NCBI GenBank assembly: GCA_913060595.1
Contig: CAJXSA010000240.1
Coordinates: 1-6,127 of the forward strand
Origin: an uncultured Ignavibacteria bacterium
GTDB lineage: Bacteria; Bacteroidota; Ignavibacteria; SZUA-365
Length of the DNA: 6,127 nucleotides
Reading direction: 5' to 3'
In this document: positions 1 through 5,690 of the stretch, in pieces
Position numbering within the stretch: the stretch's first letter is position 1
Layout of the letters: each line of letters begins with the position of its first letter
Made by a program: the position numbers and the translations under genes
The notes under the pieces: model-generated
The model's database searches: none
What the model saw: the letters and a program-made list of their open reading frames with translations, nothing else
What the model was told of the DNA's origin: nothing

Positions 1-581
1 TCCCCGATCTTTCCGTGCTCGTCAACAATGCCGGCGTGTACATGTCAGAACAGGTCATGACGGAAGACGGTTATGAAATGACCTGGCAGGTCAATCACCT
101 CGCCATGATGCTGCTGACGGAGCAGCTTCTGCTCACCGTCAAGGATAATATGCCGGCGCGCATCGTCAATGTATCTTCAATCGCGCACATGCGCGGCAGC
201 ATCGCGTTTGACAATCTCAACGGGGAAAGGGAATACGATGCGTACGCGGCGTACGCGCAGTCCAAGCTGGCCAACGTTTTCTTCACGTACGAACTTGCTG
301 CGAAACTGCACGGCAGCGGTATCACAGCGAACTGCCTGCACCCCGGCGTCATCGGCACGAAACTGCTGCGCGAGGGATTCGGCATAGACGGGGCGTCCGT
401 TGAGGAAGGAGCTGCGACGTCGGTGCATCTCGCTTCCGCGGATGAGGTGGCGGACGTTTCAGGAAAATACTTTGTGAGGATGCAGCAAACCCCTTCATCC
501 CCAACGAGTTACGACCTGGAACTCATGCGGCGGCTATGGGATGTCTCCGAGCAGCAGATCAGAAAGGCAATGGAAGCCTAG
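1..581 (+). CDS. SDR family NAD(P)-dependent oxidoreductase, retinol-dehydrogenase-like (5' end missing)
   Basis: Classical short-chain dehydrogenase/reductase, expected to be a cytosolic NAD(P)-dependent enzyme that oxidises an alcohol or reduces a carbonyl. The gene is cut by the left edge. The open frame reads in from base 3 as PDLSVLVNNAG, so the GTG at 15 is an internal valine, not the start. The NNAG motif is at 24-35. VNHLA supplies the Asn of the catalytic tetrad. The VSS motif carries the catalytic Ser (about 177-179), and YAQSK carries the Tyr (252-254) and Lys (264-266). LHPG follows, as is usual after the active site. The C-terminal part (SGKYF, then PSSPTSYD, then RRLWDVSE) closely resembles WWOX/retinol-dehydrogenase-like SDRs, so the 3' end looks intact. 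The N-terminal TGxxxGIG cofactor loop is outside the window. The stop TAG (579-581) overlaps the stop of the convergent glycosyltransferase. The family is clear; the substrate cannot be read from the sequence. Confidence 0.93.
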   Translation, partial: PDLSVLVNNAGVYMSEQVMTEDGYEMTWQVNHLAMMLLTEQLLLTVKDNMPARIVNVSSIAHMRGSIAFDNLNGEREYDAYAAYAQSKLANVFFTYELAAKLHGSGITANCLHPGVIGTKLLREGFGIDGASVEEGAATSVHLASADEVADVSGKYFVRMQQTPSSPTSYDLELMRRLWDVSEQQIRKAMEA

Positions 582-1693
582 TCCGTCCATTCTCTCCACC
601 TGCTTTCAATGAAATCCGACATCCTGTCGGCATACACACGCCTGTCGAAGGTCTCTGCGTGTGCGCGTATGGCGCTGCCGTCAAATTCCATCTGCGCAAA
701 ACGACGGATGGCGGAGGTGAGTGAGGCGACGGTCTGTTCGGCAAAAAGGGTGCCGCTCAGCCCCTCTATCACGGTTTCTGTCGCTCCGCCACGTCCGAAT
801 GCGATGACAGGCGTTCCTGACGCCATGGCTTCGACAGGGACGATGCCGAAATCCTCTTCACCAGGGAACAGCAATGCACGGCTGGAGCCGTAGGCCCGCT
901 CGATTCCACTGTCATCCACCCATCCCTCCAGGCGAACCGTGGGTCCCGCCATGGCCTGCAGACGCTCTCGTTCCGGTCCGTCACCGATGATGCGCAGCGG
1001 GAGGGAGAGTGCATTGGCCGTTTCGATGGCAAGATCGACGCGTTTGTAAGGGACCAGCGCGCTGACGATCAGGAATTCGTCGCGACGTGCCTCCGCGGGA
1101 GCGAAACGTTCGACATCGACGGGAGGATGAATCACCGCCGCCTGCCTGCCGTAAATGCGCTGTATGCGCTCGGCGACATAGGCGCTGTTTGCGATGAAAT
1201 GATGCACGCGCGTGGACGTACGCACGTCCCATCGACGCAGATACGAAGCAATGTGGCGTATGACCGCGAGTTGGACGCTGCCGACAGTGTTTCGGTTGAA
1301 ATACTGATCGAACATGTCCCACACATACCGCATGGGAGTGTGCACGTAGCTTATGTGCAGCGCATGGTCCGCGGGTCGAACGCCCTTGGCGACGGCGTGG
1401 CTGGAGGAGAGGACGAGATCGAAGGAAGACAGATCCAGAGACTCGATTGCACGCGGAAAAAACGGGAGATAGTGGCGATACCGTTTCTCGACCGCCGGGA
1501 AGCGCTGCAGGAAACTGCTGTGGATGGGATGCGCACGAATCGTTTCGCTCACCTTTTCCGGGAAAGCGACCAGCGTGTACACGGGCGCGTCCGGAGCGAG
1601 TTCGCATAGCACCTCGAGACACTTTTCTCCGCCACGCATGCCGGTGAGCCAGTCATGTACAAGTGCCGTGCGCGCAGAGATTTCGAGAGCCAT
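578..1693 (-). CDS. Glycosyltransferase family 4 protein (GT-B fold)
   Basis: Retaining GT-B glycosyltransferase of 371 residues, a usual length for GT4. It probably transfers a sugar from a nucleotide-sugar to a glycan or lipid acceptor on the inner face of the membrane. The N-terminal domain opens with ALVHDWLTGMRGGEK (residues 10-24), the glycine-rich acceptor-side start typical of this subgroup. SYVHTPMRYVWD follows at 115-126. The C-terminal nucleotide-sugar domain has SALVPYKRVD (211-220, conserved Lys and Arg), GDGPERERL (237-245), and EEDFGIVPVEAMASGTP (279-295) with the EX7E pair E280/E288. The open frame extends upstream to 1792, but the ATG at 1693 puts the conserved VHDWL a few residues from the start, and the extra 33 residues would cross the divergent promoter region, so 1693 is preferred. 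I see no convincing Shine-Dalgarno sequence. The gene converges with the SDR gene with no room for a terminator between them. Donor and acceptor are unknown; a role in exopolysaccharide or other envelope glycan synthesis is an inference. Confidence 0.93.
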   Translation of the reverse strand: MALEISARTALVHDWLTGMRGGEKCLEVLCELAPDAPVYTLVAFPEKVSETIRAHPIHSSFLQRFPAVEKRYRHYLPFFPRAIESLDLSSFDLVLSSSHAVAKGVRPADHALHISYVHTPMRYVWDMFDQYFNRNTVGSVQLAVIRHIASYLRRWDVRTSTRVHHFIANSAYVAERIQRIYGRQAAVIHPPVDVERFAPAEARRDEFLIVSALVPYKRVDLAIETANALSLPLRIIGDGPERERLQAMAGPTVRLEGWVDDSGIERAYGSSRALLFPGEEDFGIVPVEAMASGTPVIAFGRGGATETVIEGLSGTLFAEQTVASLTSAIRRFAQMEFDGSAIRAHAETFDRRVYADRMSDFIESRWREWTD

Positions 1694-1766
1694 GTTGTGC
1701 GGTACCGTGATTTCACCATACTTTGAGTATGCAAGATAGAAAAGTGTCAACAATTCGCGTAACACC
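1694..1766. promoter_or_regulatory. Divergent promoter region between glycosyltransferase and hydrolase genes
   Basis: All 73 bases separate two start codons facing away from each other, so promoters for both genes should lie here or inside the neighbouring genes. On the minus strand there is a perfect TTGACA at 1750-1745, but no good TATAAT-like hexamer at 16-18 bases from it. On the plus strand TTGTGC (1694-1699) and CATACT (1717-1722) are 17 bases apart, a weak sigma70-like pair. An inverted repeat sits in the middle. Neither start codon has a clear Shine-Dalgarno sequence. Assigning this as a promoter region rests mainly on gene arrangement; the exact elements are uncertain. Confidence 0.45.
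1717..1731. repeat. 15-base inverted repeat, possible operator
   Basis: CATACT (1717-1722) and AGTATG (1726-1731) are perfect reverse complements around a 3-base TTG centre. The repeat lies midway between two divergent start codons, 24 bases from the glycosyltransferase ATG and 36 from the hydrolase ATG. That position suits a dimeric regulator acting on both genes. A 6-base arm pair can occur by chance, and I cannot assign it to a known regulator. Confidence 0.35.
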
Positions 1767-2603
1767 ATGCAGAAGCAATTCATCATCCTCAACCGTCACA
1801 GAGACCGCATTTTCGGCGACATTCATCTGCCTGAGAATCCTGAGAACGCACCTGTCGTGATTATCTGTCACGGATTCAAGGGTTTCAAGGGATGGGGCGG
1901 TTTCCCGTGGGCGGCGGAGCACTTCGCGCTGAAGGGCTTCGCGGCGATCCGATTCAACTTTTCACTCAACGGGGTTGAGGAGGAGTTCGGAGAATTCACC
2001 GCACTCGACCGCTTCGCACGCAACACCATCAGCAGGGAACTCGACGATCTCGCGGATGTCGTCGATGCGATACATGAAGGAAATTTGATTGAAGCGGACG
2101 TCGACAGATCACGCATCGCGGTGATAGGACACTCGCTCGGAGGCGGCGTCGCCATCGTTCATGCGTCCGAGGACACGCGCGTGCGTGCCGCAGCGGCATG
2201 GGCCGGCGTCGCGGACTTCGACCGCTGGGGGAAAAAGACCAAGGAGCAGTGGCGCAGGGAAGGACGCATGGAGATTCAGAATGCGCGGACGGGGCAGCTG
2301 ATGCCGATGGACGTGCGCATGCTCGATGACCTTGAAGCCAATGCGGCGCGCTTCGACATCCCGGCGGCAGCGGCCCGCCTCACCGTTCCGCTTCTCGTCG
2401 TCCACGGGGAGCAGGATGTCTCCGTCCCAATCACCGAAGGCGAACAGAACGCGAAGTCTGCAGAAGTGAAAGGCAGTGCAATAATACGCATTCCGAACGC
2501 CGACCATACCTTCGGTGTGAAGCATCCCTTCGAGGGCCCGACCGCCGCCTTCCGCACCGTGGTGGAGAAGACGTCTGCCTGGCTGTGGAAAGTGCTCTCC
2601 TGA
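1767..2603 (+). CDS. Alpha/beta hydrolase, dienelactone-hydrolase-like
   Basis: Serine hydrolase of 278 residues with the alpha/beta-hydrolase fold; no signal peptide, so probably cytoplasmic. The catalytic triad is readable in order. The nucleophile is Ser123 in the elbow GHSLGGG (121-127), the acid is Asp217 in VVHGEQDVSVP (211-221), and the base is His247 in NADHTFG (244-250). HGFKGFKGWGGFP (35-47), after the first core strand, supplies the oxyanion-hole region. A helical insertion at about 150-200, rich in charged residues, would form the cap over the active site. Family members cleave esters or other acyl bonds; the substrate cannot be told. The ATG at 1767 is supported by a short N-terminus (ILNRHRDRIFGDIHLPE) that forms the expected first strands, and by an in-frame TAA shortly upstream. 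No clear Shine-Dalgarno is present. The gene is alone on its strand, divergent from the glycosyltransferase gene and convergent with the minus-strand genes to its right. Confidence 0.92.
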   Translation: MQKQFIILNRHRDRIFGDIHLPENPENAPVVIICHGFKGFKGWGGFPWAAEHFALKGFAAIRFNFSLNGVEEEFGEFTALDRFARNTISRELDDLADVVDAIHEGNLIEADVDRSRIAVIGHSLGGGVAIVHASEDTRVRAAAAWAGVADFDRWGKKTKEQWRREGRMEIQNARTGQLMPMDVRMLDDLEANAARFDIPAAAARLTVPLLVVHGEQDVSVPITEGEQNAKSAEVKGSAIIRIPNADHTFGVKHPFEGPTAAFRTVVEKTSAWLWKVLS

Positions 2604-2626
2604 CGCCGATGGCAGCCGCTGAAAGG

Positions 2627-2770
2627 TTACGAAGAGGGGAGAGAAGCAGCCCGGTCGCAGCGTGATTGCCGCCTGCGCTCACCCACCCATCCCAGCAGCA
2701 CCATGCCGATGGCAATAACCTGTGTGGAGGCGTACAGAAGGATGATGGTAATGTCGTTGAGATTCTGCAT
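2627..2770 (-). CDS. Small single-pass membrane protein (47 residues), hypothetical
   Basis: A short ATG-to-TAA frame lies in the otherwise empty gap between the convergent hydrolase and propeller genes. It begins MQNLNDITIILLYAS. Residues about 7-30 are almost wholly hydrophobic (ITIILLYAS, then QVIAIGMVLLGWVG) and long enough for one membrane-spanning helix. ERRRQSR follows directly and would anchor the C-terminus in the cytoplasm by the positive-inside rule, with the short acidic N-terminus outside. The tail is polar and ends SLPSS. A GCGGAA ending 5 bases upstream of the ATG could be a weak ribosome binding site. An imperfect hairpin lies just before it. I do not recognise the family. It could be co-transcribed with the propeller gene, whose stop is 74 bases upstream. 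The helix plus basic flank is unlikely for random frame, but the gene is short and unproven. Confidence 0.45.
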   Translation of the reverse strand: MQNLNDITIILLYASTQVIAIGMVLLGWVGERRRQSRCDRAASLPSS

Positions 2771-2778
2771 CGTATTCC

Positions 2779-2802
2779 GCTGATGTTGCACGCAATATCA
2801 GC
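2779..2802. repeat. 24-base imperfect inverted repeat (hairpin)
   Basis: Arms GCTGAT (2779-2784) and ATCAGC (2797-2802) are perfectly complementary. Inside them, after one mismatched position (G2785 opposite T2796), TTGC (2786-2789) pairs with GCAA (2792-2795) around a 2-base centre. In RNA this gives a 10-pair hairpin with one internal mismatch; read on the plus strand the mismatch would be a G-U pair. No T-run follows on either strand, so it is not a standard intrinsic terminator. It lies 42 bases after the propeller stop and 8 bases before the small-protein ATG. It could be a 3'-end stabiliser, a weak terminator, or a leader structure for the small gene. Confidence 0.45.
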
Positions 2803-2816
2803 AGAGCTCGTTCGGA

Positions 2817-2832
2817 CACCATGCGCATCGTG
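2817..2832. repeat. 16-base imperfect inverted repeat after the propeller gene
   Basis: CACCATGC (2817-2824) is complementary to GCATCGTG (2825-2832) except for one C-C mismatch. It begins 12 bases after the propeller stop codon on the minus strand. With no loop bases, the innermost pairs could not form in RNA, and no T-run follows. It may be a minor 3'-end structure or chance. Confidence 0.2.
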
Positions 2833-2844
2833 TAAGAATTCGAT

Positions 2845-4080
2845 TCAATCCACGAGGGTGATCTTCGCGGTGCGCACCTGGTCGCGCGAAACAAGCCGGT
2901 AGAGGTACACGCCCTTGGGGAGAGCGGCGGGATCCCAGGTGATGTCCCAGCTGCCTGCCGTCAGATGCCGGTTCATCAGCGTGCGCACTTCACGACCGAG
3001 CAGATCGTACACGCGAAGGTCCACGGGAGCGGACCGGGCGACGTCAATCAGGACGTGCGCGACCGCGGTGCGGCTGCGTGAGAGGGGATTGGGCCAGGTG
3101 GATGCGATGGACATGCGCGCGGGCAGCATGTCTCCGCTGCGCTGAACGGCGAGCGATCCTCCTGAGGTAGTGCGCATGACGGTTCTGAACCATCCCGCGG
3201 CACAGCCGATTTTGTTGTCGATGAAGGATACACCTTCGAGGTTGAACGAGGTGTTGCTTTCCTGCGGTGTCCATGTCAGACCGGCATCCCGGGTTTCGAG
3301 TATGATACCCCCGTATCCGACGATAATCGCGTGATCGCGGGTGAGATGCCGCACGCCGCTGAGGCGGAACGTCGAGATGGGAATCGACGCCCAGATCTGC
3401 TCCCACGTCTTTCCGTAATCAGAACTGCGGAGAATGGTCCCGTTGATGCCCGTGATGACCGCCGTGCTGTCGTCACCGAAGGAGACGCTCGTCAGTTCAA
3501 GGTCGGTGCCGCTCGTGGCGCTTCTCCATTTCTCCCCACCGTCGACGGTACGGCGAATCGTCCCCTTGTTGCCGACGATCAGGCCGACGTCTCCGCGAAA
3601 GGCGATTTCATTGTAATTGTTGAGTCCGGAGCCTTCGTTCTCCCATGTCTCGCCTCCGTCAGTAGTGGAAATGACTCGCGCGCCGCGGCCGATCACCATC
3701 CAGCGCTGATCGTCGAAGAAATGCACATCGAAAAGCGCGTCGCTCGTTCCGGTGTTCAGCCGCTGCCAACTCGCCCCGGCATCAGTGCTCCGCAGGGCGA
3801 CGCCCTCGTTGCCGAGCACGATACCCAGCTGCGGACTGTACCAGCGCACCCGGCGCAGAACGTCTGTGGCGCCGGAGGGAATCTGCTGCCATGTTTCCCC
3901 CGCGTCGCTGGAACGGAGGATGAGTCCGTCGCTGCCCGTAGCCACGATGCGGTCCGCATCGAGACATTCGATGGAGAAGAGAATGTCCTCTCCCTCATGA
4001 TGTTTCTGCACCCAGCCTTTCTGAGCGTACATGGTACTGCTGGCGATCAGCAGCGCGATGAGGATGGTAGCATGCTTCAT
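2845..4080 (-). CDS. Secreted Asp-box/YCF48-like beta-propeller with T9SS type-A C-terminal sorting domain
   Basis: Exported protein of 411 residues in three parts. Residues 1-19 are a signal peptide: MKH, a hydrophobic core, then a likely cut after MYA before QKGW. Residues about 30-310 are tandem units of about 41 residues, each with GxxGxxxRS followed by an Asp box: SSDAGETW (57), STDAGASW (98), TTDGGETW (139), TVDGGEKW (178), SSDYGKTW (219), TRDAGLTW (263), and a decayed TTSGGS (304). Residues about 328-411 match the T9SS type-A sorting domain: WPNPLSRSRT, VDLRVYDLLGREVRTL, then GVYLYRLVS and a final KITLVD. The protein should cross the inner membrane by Sec and the outer membrane by T9SS, with removal of the tail. 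YCF48 proteins of phototrophs assist photosystem II, but this architecture is a generic surface protein and its ligand is unknown. The frame is open upstream to 4155; the ATG at 4080 is chosen because it starts the signal peptide. No strong Shine-Dalgarno is seen. Confidence 0.9.
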   Translation of the reverse strand: MKHATILIALLIASSTMYAQKGWVQKHHEGEDILFSIECLDADRIVATGSDGLILRSSDAGETWQQIPSGATDVLRRVRWYSPQLGIVLGNEGVALRSTDAGASWQRLNTGTSDALFDVHFFDDQRWMVIGRGARVISTTDGGETWENEGSGLNNYNEIAFRGDVGLIVGNKGTIRRTVDGGEKWRSATSGTDLELTSVSFGDDSTAVITGINGTILRSSDYGKTWEQIWASIPISTFRLSGVRHLTRDHAIIVGYGGIILETRDAGLTWTPQESNTSFNLEGVSFIDNKIGCAAGWFRTVMRTTSGGSLAVQRSGDMLPARMSIASTWPNPLSRSRTAVAHVLIDVARSAPVDLRVYDLLGREVRTLMNRHLTAGSWDITWDPAALPKGVYLYRLVSRDQVRTAKITLVD

Positions 4081-4109
4081 AGTGACAGTGAGCTTGTTGG
4101 ACAGGCGAG

Positions 4110-4126
4110 ATGTTCTGTCAGAACAT
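4110..4126. promoter_or_regulatory. 17-base perfect palindrome upstream of the propeller gene, possible operator
   Basis: ATGTTCTG (4110-4117) and CAGAACAT (4119-4126) are exact reverse complements around one central base. The site is 30-46 bases upstream of the propeller ATG, and its upstream end overlaps the best -10 candidate for that gene. Symmetry and position suit a dimeric repressor site; in RNA it could instead form a leader hairpin. It is not a standard LexA box of the GAAC-N4-GTTC type, because the half-sites are in the opposite order. The regulator is unknown. Confidence 0.5.
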
Positions 4127-4151
4127 ACGACGATACCACAATTGACGGCAA
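4122..4151 (-). promoter_or_regulatory. Candidate sigma70-like promoter for the propeller gene
   Basis: On the minus strand TTGCCG (4151-4146) is followed after 18 bases by TATGTT (4127-4122), each a 4-of-6 match to the consensus hexamers. A start near 4115 would give a leader of about 35 bases. The prediction is weak by sequence alone; support comes from its placement between the sucC terminator and the propeller start codon. Confidence 0.3.
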
Positions 4152-4223
4152 GCAAAGGCGGGTTAATTGTTTGAAAGATTGCCGGGGCGCATCAGGACAG
4201 GAAGGGGCAGGGGCGCAGCCTGC

Positions 4224-4260
4224 AAAAAAAATGTCCCGGCATGCCTTGCATACCGGGACA
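4224..4260 (-). terminator. Intrinsic terminator of sucC
   Basis: On the minus strand TGTCCCGG (4260-4253) pairs perfectly with CCGGGACA (4239-4232). The stem continues after one mismatch with GC-containing 4-base arms (4251-4248 with 4244-4241) and a 3-base loop. Eight T residues follow immediately (complement of 4231-4224). The hairpin starts 42 bases after the sucC stop. This is the strongest terminator in the window and should separate sucC from the propeller gene downstream. Confidence 0.88.
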
Positions 4261-4302
4261 AAGTCAACGGACAGCGATGAGATGCTGCCGTCCGAAGGGG
4301 AC

Positions 4303-5505
4303 TCAGGCGGCGATGGCCTGCGTGACCTTCTCCGCCGCTTCCTTGAAATTGTGTGCGACGAGAAAATCGATGCCTGAATTTTCGAGGATGTCTGCCGCTT
4401 CCTCCGCATTGGTGCCTGCGAGGCGCACGACGATGGGAACCTTGATGTTGATGTTCTTCGCGGCCTGCACCACGCCGTTGGCAATGCGGTCGCAGCGCAC
4501 GATGCCGCCGAAGATGTTGATCAGTATGGCTTTCACGTTCTTGTCGCTGAGGATGATGCGAAAACCCTGCTCGGTGGTTTCGGCACTGGCGCCGCCGCCC
4601 ACGTCGAGGAAGTTGGCGGGATCACCGCCGGCGAGCTTGATGATGTCCATCGTCCCCATTGCGAGCCCGGCGCCGTTGACCATGCATCCGACGTTGCCGT
4701 CGAGCTTGATGTAGTTGAGATCGAACGCGGAGGCTTTCACTTCGAGGGGATCTTCCTCCGCCTTGTCGCGGAGCTTGATGAAATCAGGATGACGGAACAG
4801 CGCGTTGTCATCCAGGTTCACCTTCGCGTCGAGTGCGAGAACGTCGCCTTCCTTCGTGAGAACAAGGGGGTTGATCTCGAACAGGCTGGCATCCAGCTTG
4901 TCATAGGCGTTCGCGAGAGACATGAGGAATTTCACGGCATTTTTGAATGCGGTCCCTTTCAGTCCGAGTCCGAAAGCGAGTTCGCGCGCCTGGAAGGCCT
5001 GGAAGCCGATTTTTGGATCGATCGCAACCTTCAGGATTTTTTCCGGGGTCTCCTCGGCGACTTTCTCGATCTCCATTCCGCCCTCGGTGGAGACCATCAT
5101 CACGTTGCGCGACTGTGCACGGTCGAGCAGCATGCCGGCGTAGAATTCCTTGTCGATGTTCACGCCCTGTTCGACGAGCACGCGGCTCACGATCTTGCCT
5201 TCATCGCCGGTCTGAATGGTGACGAGGAGATTCTTGAGCATCTTCTCTGCGAATTTCTCCACCTGCTTGAGCGTGGTCGCCACCTTTACTCCGCCATCGA
5301 GCACAAGCTTGCGCGTCTTCGGGTCGAGAATCTGTCCTTTGCCGCGTCCCCCGGCATGAATCTGTGACTTGACAACCCACACCTTGCCACCGAGCTTCTG
5401 CGCGACCTTCACGGCCTGCGCGGGAGTGGTTGCAACGCCGCCCCGGGGAGTTGGGACATTGAACTTTCTCAGGATTTCCTTGCCCTGGTACTCATGGATT
5501 TTCAT
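4303..5505 (-). CDS. sucC: Succinyl-CoA synthetase (ADP-forming) subunit beta
   Basis: Beta subunit of the TCA-cycle enzyme that interconverts succinyl-CoA and succinate while making or using ATP or GTP; it works in the cytoplasm with the alpha subunit SucD. At 400 residues it is slightly longer than the E. coli protein (388) and aligns along its whole length. The N-terminal ATP-grasp part starts MKIHEYQGKEIL and has WVVKSQIHAGGRGKGQ (43-58), STEGGMEIEKVAEETP (139-154), and the metal-binding LFEINPLV (208-215) with LDAK (225-228); E210, N212 and D226 match the E. coli ligands in order and spacing. The C-terminal ligase domain has GNVGCMVNGAGLAMGTMD (270-287), FLDVGGGAS (299-307) and INIFGGIVRCD (329-339). 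The ATG at 5505 has a good Shine-Dalgarno sequence and the family N-terminus. No sucD follows: a terminator comes after 42 bases, then an unrelated gene, so sucD must lie elsewhere. Nucleotide preference cannot be decided here. Confidence 0.97.
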   Translation of the reverse strand: MKIHEYQGKEILRKFNVPTPRGGVATTPAQAVKVAQKLGGKVWVVKSQIHAGGRGKGQILDPKTRKLVLDGGVKVATTLKQVEKFAEKMLKNLLVTIQTGDEGKIVSRVLVEQGVNIDKEFYAGMLLDRAQSRNVMMVSTEGGMEIEKVAEETPEKILKVAIDPKIGFQAFQARELAFGLGLKGTAFKNAVKFLMSLANAYDKLDASLFEINPLVLTKEGDVLALDAKVNLDDNALFRHPDFIKLRDKAEEDPLEVKASAFDLNYIKLDGNVGCMVNGAGLAMGTMDIIKLAGGDPANFLDVGGGASAETTEQGFRIILSDKNVKAILINIFGGIVRCDRIANGVVQAAKNINIKVPIVVRLAGTNAEEAADILENSGIDFLVAHNFKEAAEKVTQAIAA

Positions 5506-5511
5506 GCGCCG

Positions 5512-5517
5512 TTCCTT
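5512..5517 (-). promoter_or_regulatory. Ribosome binding site of sucC
   Basis: AAGGAA on the minus strand (5517-5512) ends 6 bases before the sucC ATG, good Shine-Dalgarno spacing. It fixes the start at 5505. It is the only clear Shine-Dalgarno sequence among the genes whose starts are in the window. Confidence 0.75.
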
Positions 5518-5535
5518 GTGCTGATGTGATAGTAT

Positions 5536-5544
5536 GTAATATCA
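5536..5544 (-). promoter_or_regulatory. Candidate extended -10 promoter of sucC
   Basis: On the minus strand the AT-rich leader contains TGATATTAC (5544-5536), an extended -10 (TG-N-TATTAC, 4 of 6 to TATAAT). No convincing -35 lies 16-18 bases upstream. A start near 5529 would leave a leader of about 24 bases that includes the Shine-Dalgarno. An independent promoter is expected because sucC is 185 bases from the gene before it. The exact element is uncertain. Confidence 0.3.
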
Positions 5545-5553
5545 AATATTGAT
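5541..5553. repeat. 13-base AT-rich palindrome in the sucC promoter region
   Basis: ATCAA (5541-5545) and TTGAT (5549-5553) are reverse complements around a 3-base centre. The site overlaps the candidate extended -10. The half-sites resemble those of FNR/CRP-type sites (TTGAT-N4-ATCAA) but are in reversed order and with 3-base spacing, so it is not such a site. In AT-rich DNA a 5-base arm pair may be chance. Confidence 0.2.
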
Positions 5554-5690
5554 CGAGGGAAAATCTTGCATTTACAAAAATGGCAAAAGATCGGGAAAGG
5601 ACAAAGCTGAAGGTGAAGAATCGCAAAGGGTGGCAGCATGTGCTTCGTGGTCGCAGCGAGGGAGATGAGCAGGCGTGCGGCGTCTCGCGT

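Noticed and set aside
981..1622. A 213-codon minus-strand frame overlapping the glycosyltransferase gene.
   Set aside because: It is an alternative frame of the same strand with Arg/His/Pro-rich, low-complexity translation and no motif; the GT4 frame has clear conserved motifs throughout.
2605..2714. A 10-base direct repeat, GCCGATGGCA, at about 2605 and 2705.
   Set aside because: Only two copies and a common composition; the second copy is explained by coding sequence of the small gene, and no mobile-element features flank them.
4138..4170. ACAATT (4138-4143) and AATTGT (4165-4170) as a possible hairpin.
   Set aside because: Six AT-rich pairs around a 21-base loop are too weak to support a structure.
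3331..4377. A 348-codon open frame on the plus strand, antisense to the propeller gene and extending into the end of sucC.
   Set aside because: Its codons lie in register with the propeller codons on the other strand. In GC-rich genes this frame stays open because TTA, CTA and TCA codons are rare. The translation has no recognisable domain, and the propeller protein on the minus strand is unmistakable.
4789..5367. A 192-codon plus-strand frame antisense to sucC.
   Set aside because: It is a shadow of a highly conserved gene, is rich in Glu/His/Leu from complementary codons, and shows no domain.
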